The notes under the pieces: generated by a model
The model's input: only the letters and a program-made list of their open reading frames with translations
Databases searched by the model: none
Told to the model about the DNA's origin: nothing
Program-made: the position numbers and the translations under genes
Assembly: GCF_003576645.1 (NCBI RefSeq)
Contig: NC_044919.1
Location: 79,648 to 143,647 of the forward strand
Direction of reading: 5' to 3'
Length of the DNA stretch: 64,000 nt
Origin: Ipomoea triloba
Taxonomy: Eukaryota > Streptophyta > Magnoliopsida > Solanales > Convolvulaceae
In this document: positions 62,171 to 64,000 of the stretch, one piece after another
Layout: each line of letters starts with the position of its first letter
How positions within the stretch are numbered: position 1 is the first letter of the stretch

Positions 62171-63868
62171 TTAAGAGGCATTTTCTGGGGCGCTAAAATC
62201 AGGCTCGGCTGGTTTCTGCAGCAGCAAAGGAGGTAGTCTAGGAGATAATTTGGCCACGCTAAGTGGATGGTTCCGCCTTACTGTTCTTAGCACGTTAGCT
62301 GCAAACCTTGAAGCATAAATAGTAGCGCCTAGGCTTGGCGTGCTTTCCCCTTCCTCCCTCCTCCTCAATATTAATGCATCTTGCAGCCTATCTTCTTCTT
62401 CTCTCAAGGACTTCTCCAGCTTGTTCCTGCAATGTCTACGCCACGCTGCCTGAATGAAGCAGGCTGCCCATGTCTTCCACTGATGCGAGTAGAATCTGAA
62501 CTTGTGTTGAAGCTGTTTGCTGTGGAGGCGTCGATACTGAGAAGCGAAAAACTTGAGGAAATCGGCAGTGAGAGCGAAGGCTTCAACATCTGTCAAAGCT
62601 TGCACTGTTCTAGTAGAGATGGGAAGACTAGAGGAGGAGTTGGGGTCTAGAGCCCAAGTGAGAAGCTCTTCTCCACAGAAGTCACCAGCCTTGAGAACAT
62701 CAGAGTTGAAGAACCCTGTTCTTCCACCATTTGTAGTCATGGTTAACAGCTTCCCTCTCATCACAAAGATCATCTCGTCCACTGGATCCCCTTCCCTCAC
62801 TATGCAACTCTTTTCTGTGTAAAGAACCGGTTTGAGACGATCACACATTGCATCTAGTAATTGTTCATCCATTGTCTCAAACATAGGAACCTGCAGTATT
62901 ATATCATATATAGCATTAGCAGCTAGCAGGCCAGCAGGAATAAGAAAAATATATTTGTTAATTAATTAAGAAAAAGTACTGACTCTTTTGAGTAAAGACC
63001 AGCAGAGATGGCGATTAATGTCTCTCCTCAAGTCTTTAGGGAGGTTAGAAATAAGAGATTCTTCATCAACACCCCTTGTTTCTTGCCATCTATACTGTTC
63101 ATATCTTCTGATTCTGTCCCTCAAATGATCGGGAAGCATGCGATGGGACATCCACTGCTCTGCATCCATCCTTTTCACTCTCATCTCTTCTACTCTCACC
63201 GTCAGGGACTGCAGATATTTCTGCATTGCATACATAGTGCAGTGTACGTGTAAATTAAATAATGTATGGTAGTTTAATTAATTTGAAAGTATGTATAGTG
63301 TACCTGCATGTTGCCAATAAGTAACGAAAACAAAATCAATCCAATGATGGAGATAAGAATGGCAAAAAGGATTTCGCCCACAAAGTTGCTGGTTTTCAGA
63401 TTTTGCCCAAGAGAACTGGTACATCCAAATTCAATATTCAAACAACCAAATTAAAATCTATCTCACATCAGAATTGAAGTAGTATGTATATGATTAATTA
63501 TATTATATATAAGATGGAAAAAGAAAAGTGCTAAAGAATTGAAGTACCTACCTTAAGTTTCTGAGCCCCCACCAGAAGCAGTAGAAAAGTTTAGACCAGA
63601 AGTATCTCTTCTCCACCACATTAGATTTGAGAGCATCAAGAAATATTCCAAAATCAAAGCCATCAGGCTTTAAATTTTCAGGTTCAAGCAGAGGGCAAGA
63701 AGTATTTAGAAACGAAGTCGAAAAGTCTCCTCCTCTACGCCCTAATTTTGTGCAGTAGAGGAAATCTATGTCACAACTGCCACCATGTAGTTCCTCACTC
63801 TCACAGGCCTTCCGCCAGCATTTATCTTGACGTTCTATAGCAGTGATGTACCAGATGGCTCCAGCTAC
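62171..63868 (-). CDS. Cyclic nucleotide-gated channel, C-terminal part (5' end outside window)
   Basis: Four exons are visible, high to low: 63552-63868, 63304-63415, 62984-63220, 62171-62890, giving 461 codons of the C-terminal two thirds. The open frame begins at an acceptor (VAGAIWYITAIERQ), so upstream exons with the first membrane segments are missing. Visible parts: pore region with GLRNLSSLGQNLKTS (plant GQN-type filter), helix S6 (GEILFAILISIIGLILF) and C-linker (GNMQKYLQSLTVRVEEMR). The cyclic-nucleotide-binding domain contains GDFCGEELLTWALDP. An IQ motif overlaps its end (WAACFIQAAWRRHCRNK). The C-terminus LPPLLLQKPAEPDFSAPE resembles group I CNGCs (CNGC1/10/11/12 type), plasma-membrane calcium-permeable channels regulated by calmodulin. 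It is tail-to-tail with the ATL pair. The exact member is uncertain. Confidence 0.9.
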
Positions 63869-63905
63869 CTGCACCCACAATATCATTATCATATCATTCA
63901 AATTT

Positions 63906-63906
<1 letters not shown>

Positions 63907-64000
<94 letters not shown>
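63907..64000. repeat. (AT)n tract at window end
   Basis: At least 94 bp of uninterrupted AT in a CNGC intron, running to the last base. Its true length cannot be known from here. Confidence 0.95.

Overview
This is nuclear DNA from a flowering plant, almost certainly a eudicot. Genes have many short GT-AG introns, intergenic DNA is AT-rich with (AT)n microsatellites, and the proteins are plant-specific families (DRP1 dynamin, WSD wax synthase, ATX methyltransferase, REC/CLU, GUB_WAK-type ATL, CNGC). The species cannot be fixed from sequence alone. Ten protein-coding loci are supported, nine complete and one cut by the window end. No rRNA, tRNA, CRISPR or prokaryotic features were seen.

Layout: EMB1703-like plastid protein (93-4803, +); LEA2/NHL-type membrane protein (5224-5835, -); dynamin DRP1A/1B-type (7516-14425, +); repeat-rich spacer; WSD1-like wax ester synthase/DGAT (18948-21297, +); transposon-rich spacer; DOMON-cytochrome b561 (25504-27025, +); a 23-exon REC/CLU-family gene (28236-38517, -); spacer; ATX3-type histone methyltransferase (42812-49569, +), whose SET exons appear a second time at 49931-51343; MITE-rich spacer; RMF-type F-box gene (54298-56824, +); two tandem ATL20/21-type RING-H2 genes (57439-58904 and 60310-61873, +); and the 3' part of a group I-like CNGC channel gene (62171-63868, -), which runs out of the window through a long (AT)n tract.

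The order EMB1703 - DRP1 - DOMON/b561 - ATX3 - RMF matches, as I remember it, the Arabidopsis run AT3G61780-61760-61750-61740-61730. The following ATL21-like and CNGC genes match the duplicated partner segment on chromosome 2 (about AT2G4649x and AT2G4643x-4645x). WSD1, REC and LEA2 interrupt this ancient block. The genes do not form an operon or a single pathway; shared position is ancestry, not evidence of joint function.

The spacers hold several DNA transposons with clear target-site duplications. These include three members of one Mutator-like MITE family (629, 299 and 66 bp), a 1.27-kb element with long terminal inverted repeats and a GC-richer core, a 521-bp foldback element, and a 1.25-kb element beginning GGGGGTGTATTC. 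There are also SINE-like and LTR-like fragments. The most important technical point is the exact 1.77-kb direct repeat joined at a single N (position 49653). It looks like two overlapping contigs that were never merged, so the second SET region is probably not real. I found no convincing undescribed system; the best biological leads are an ATL protein with a second, gutted RING and an intron in the REC gene that can be translated through.
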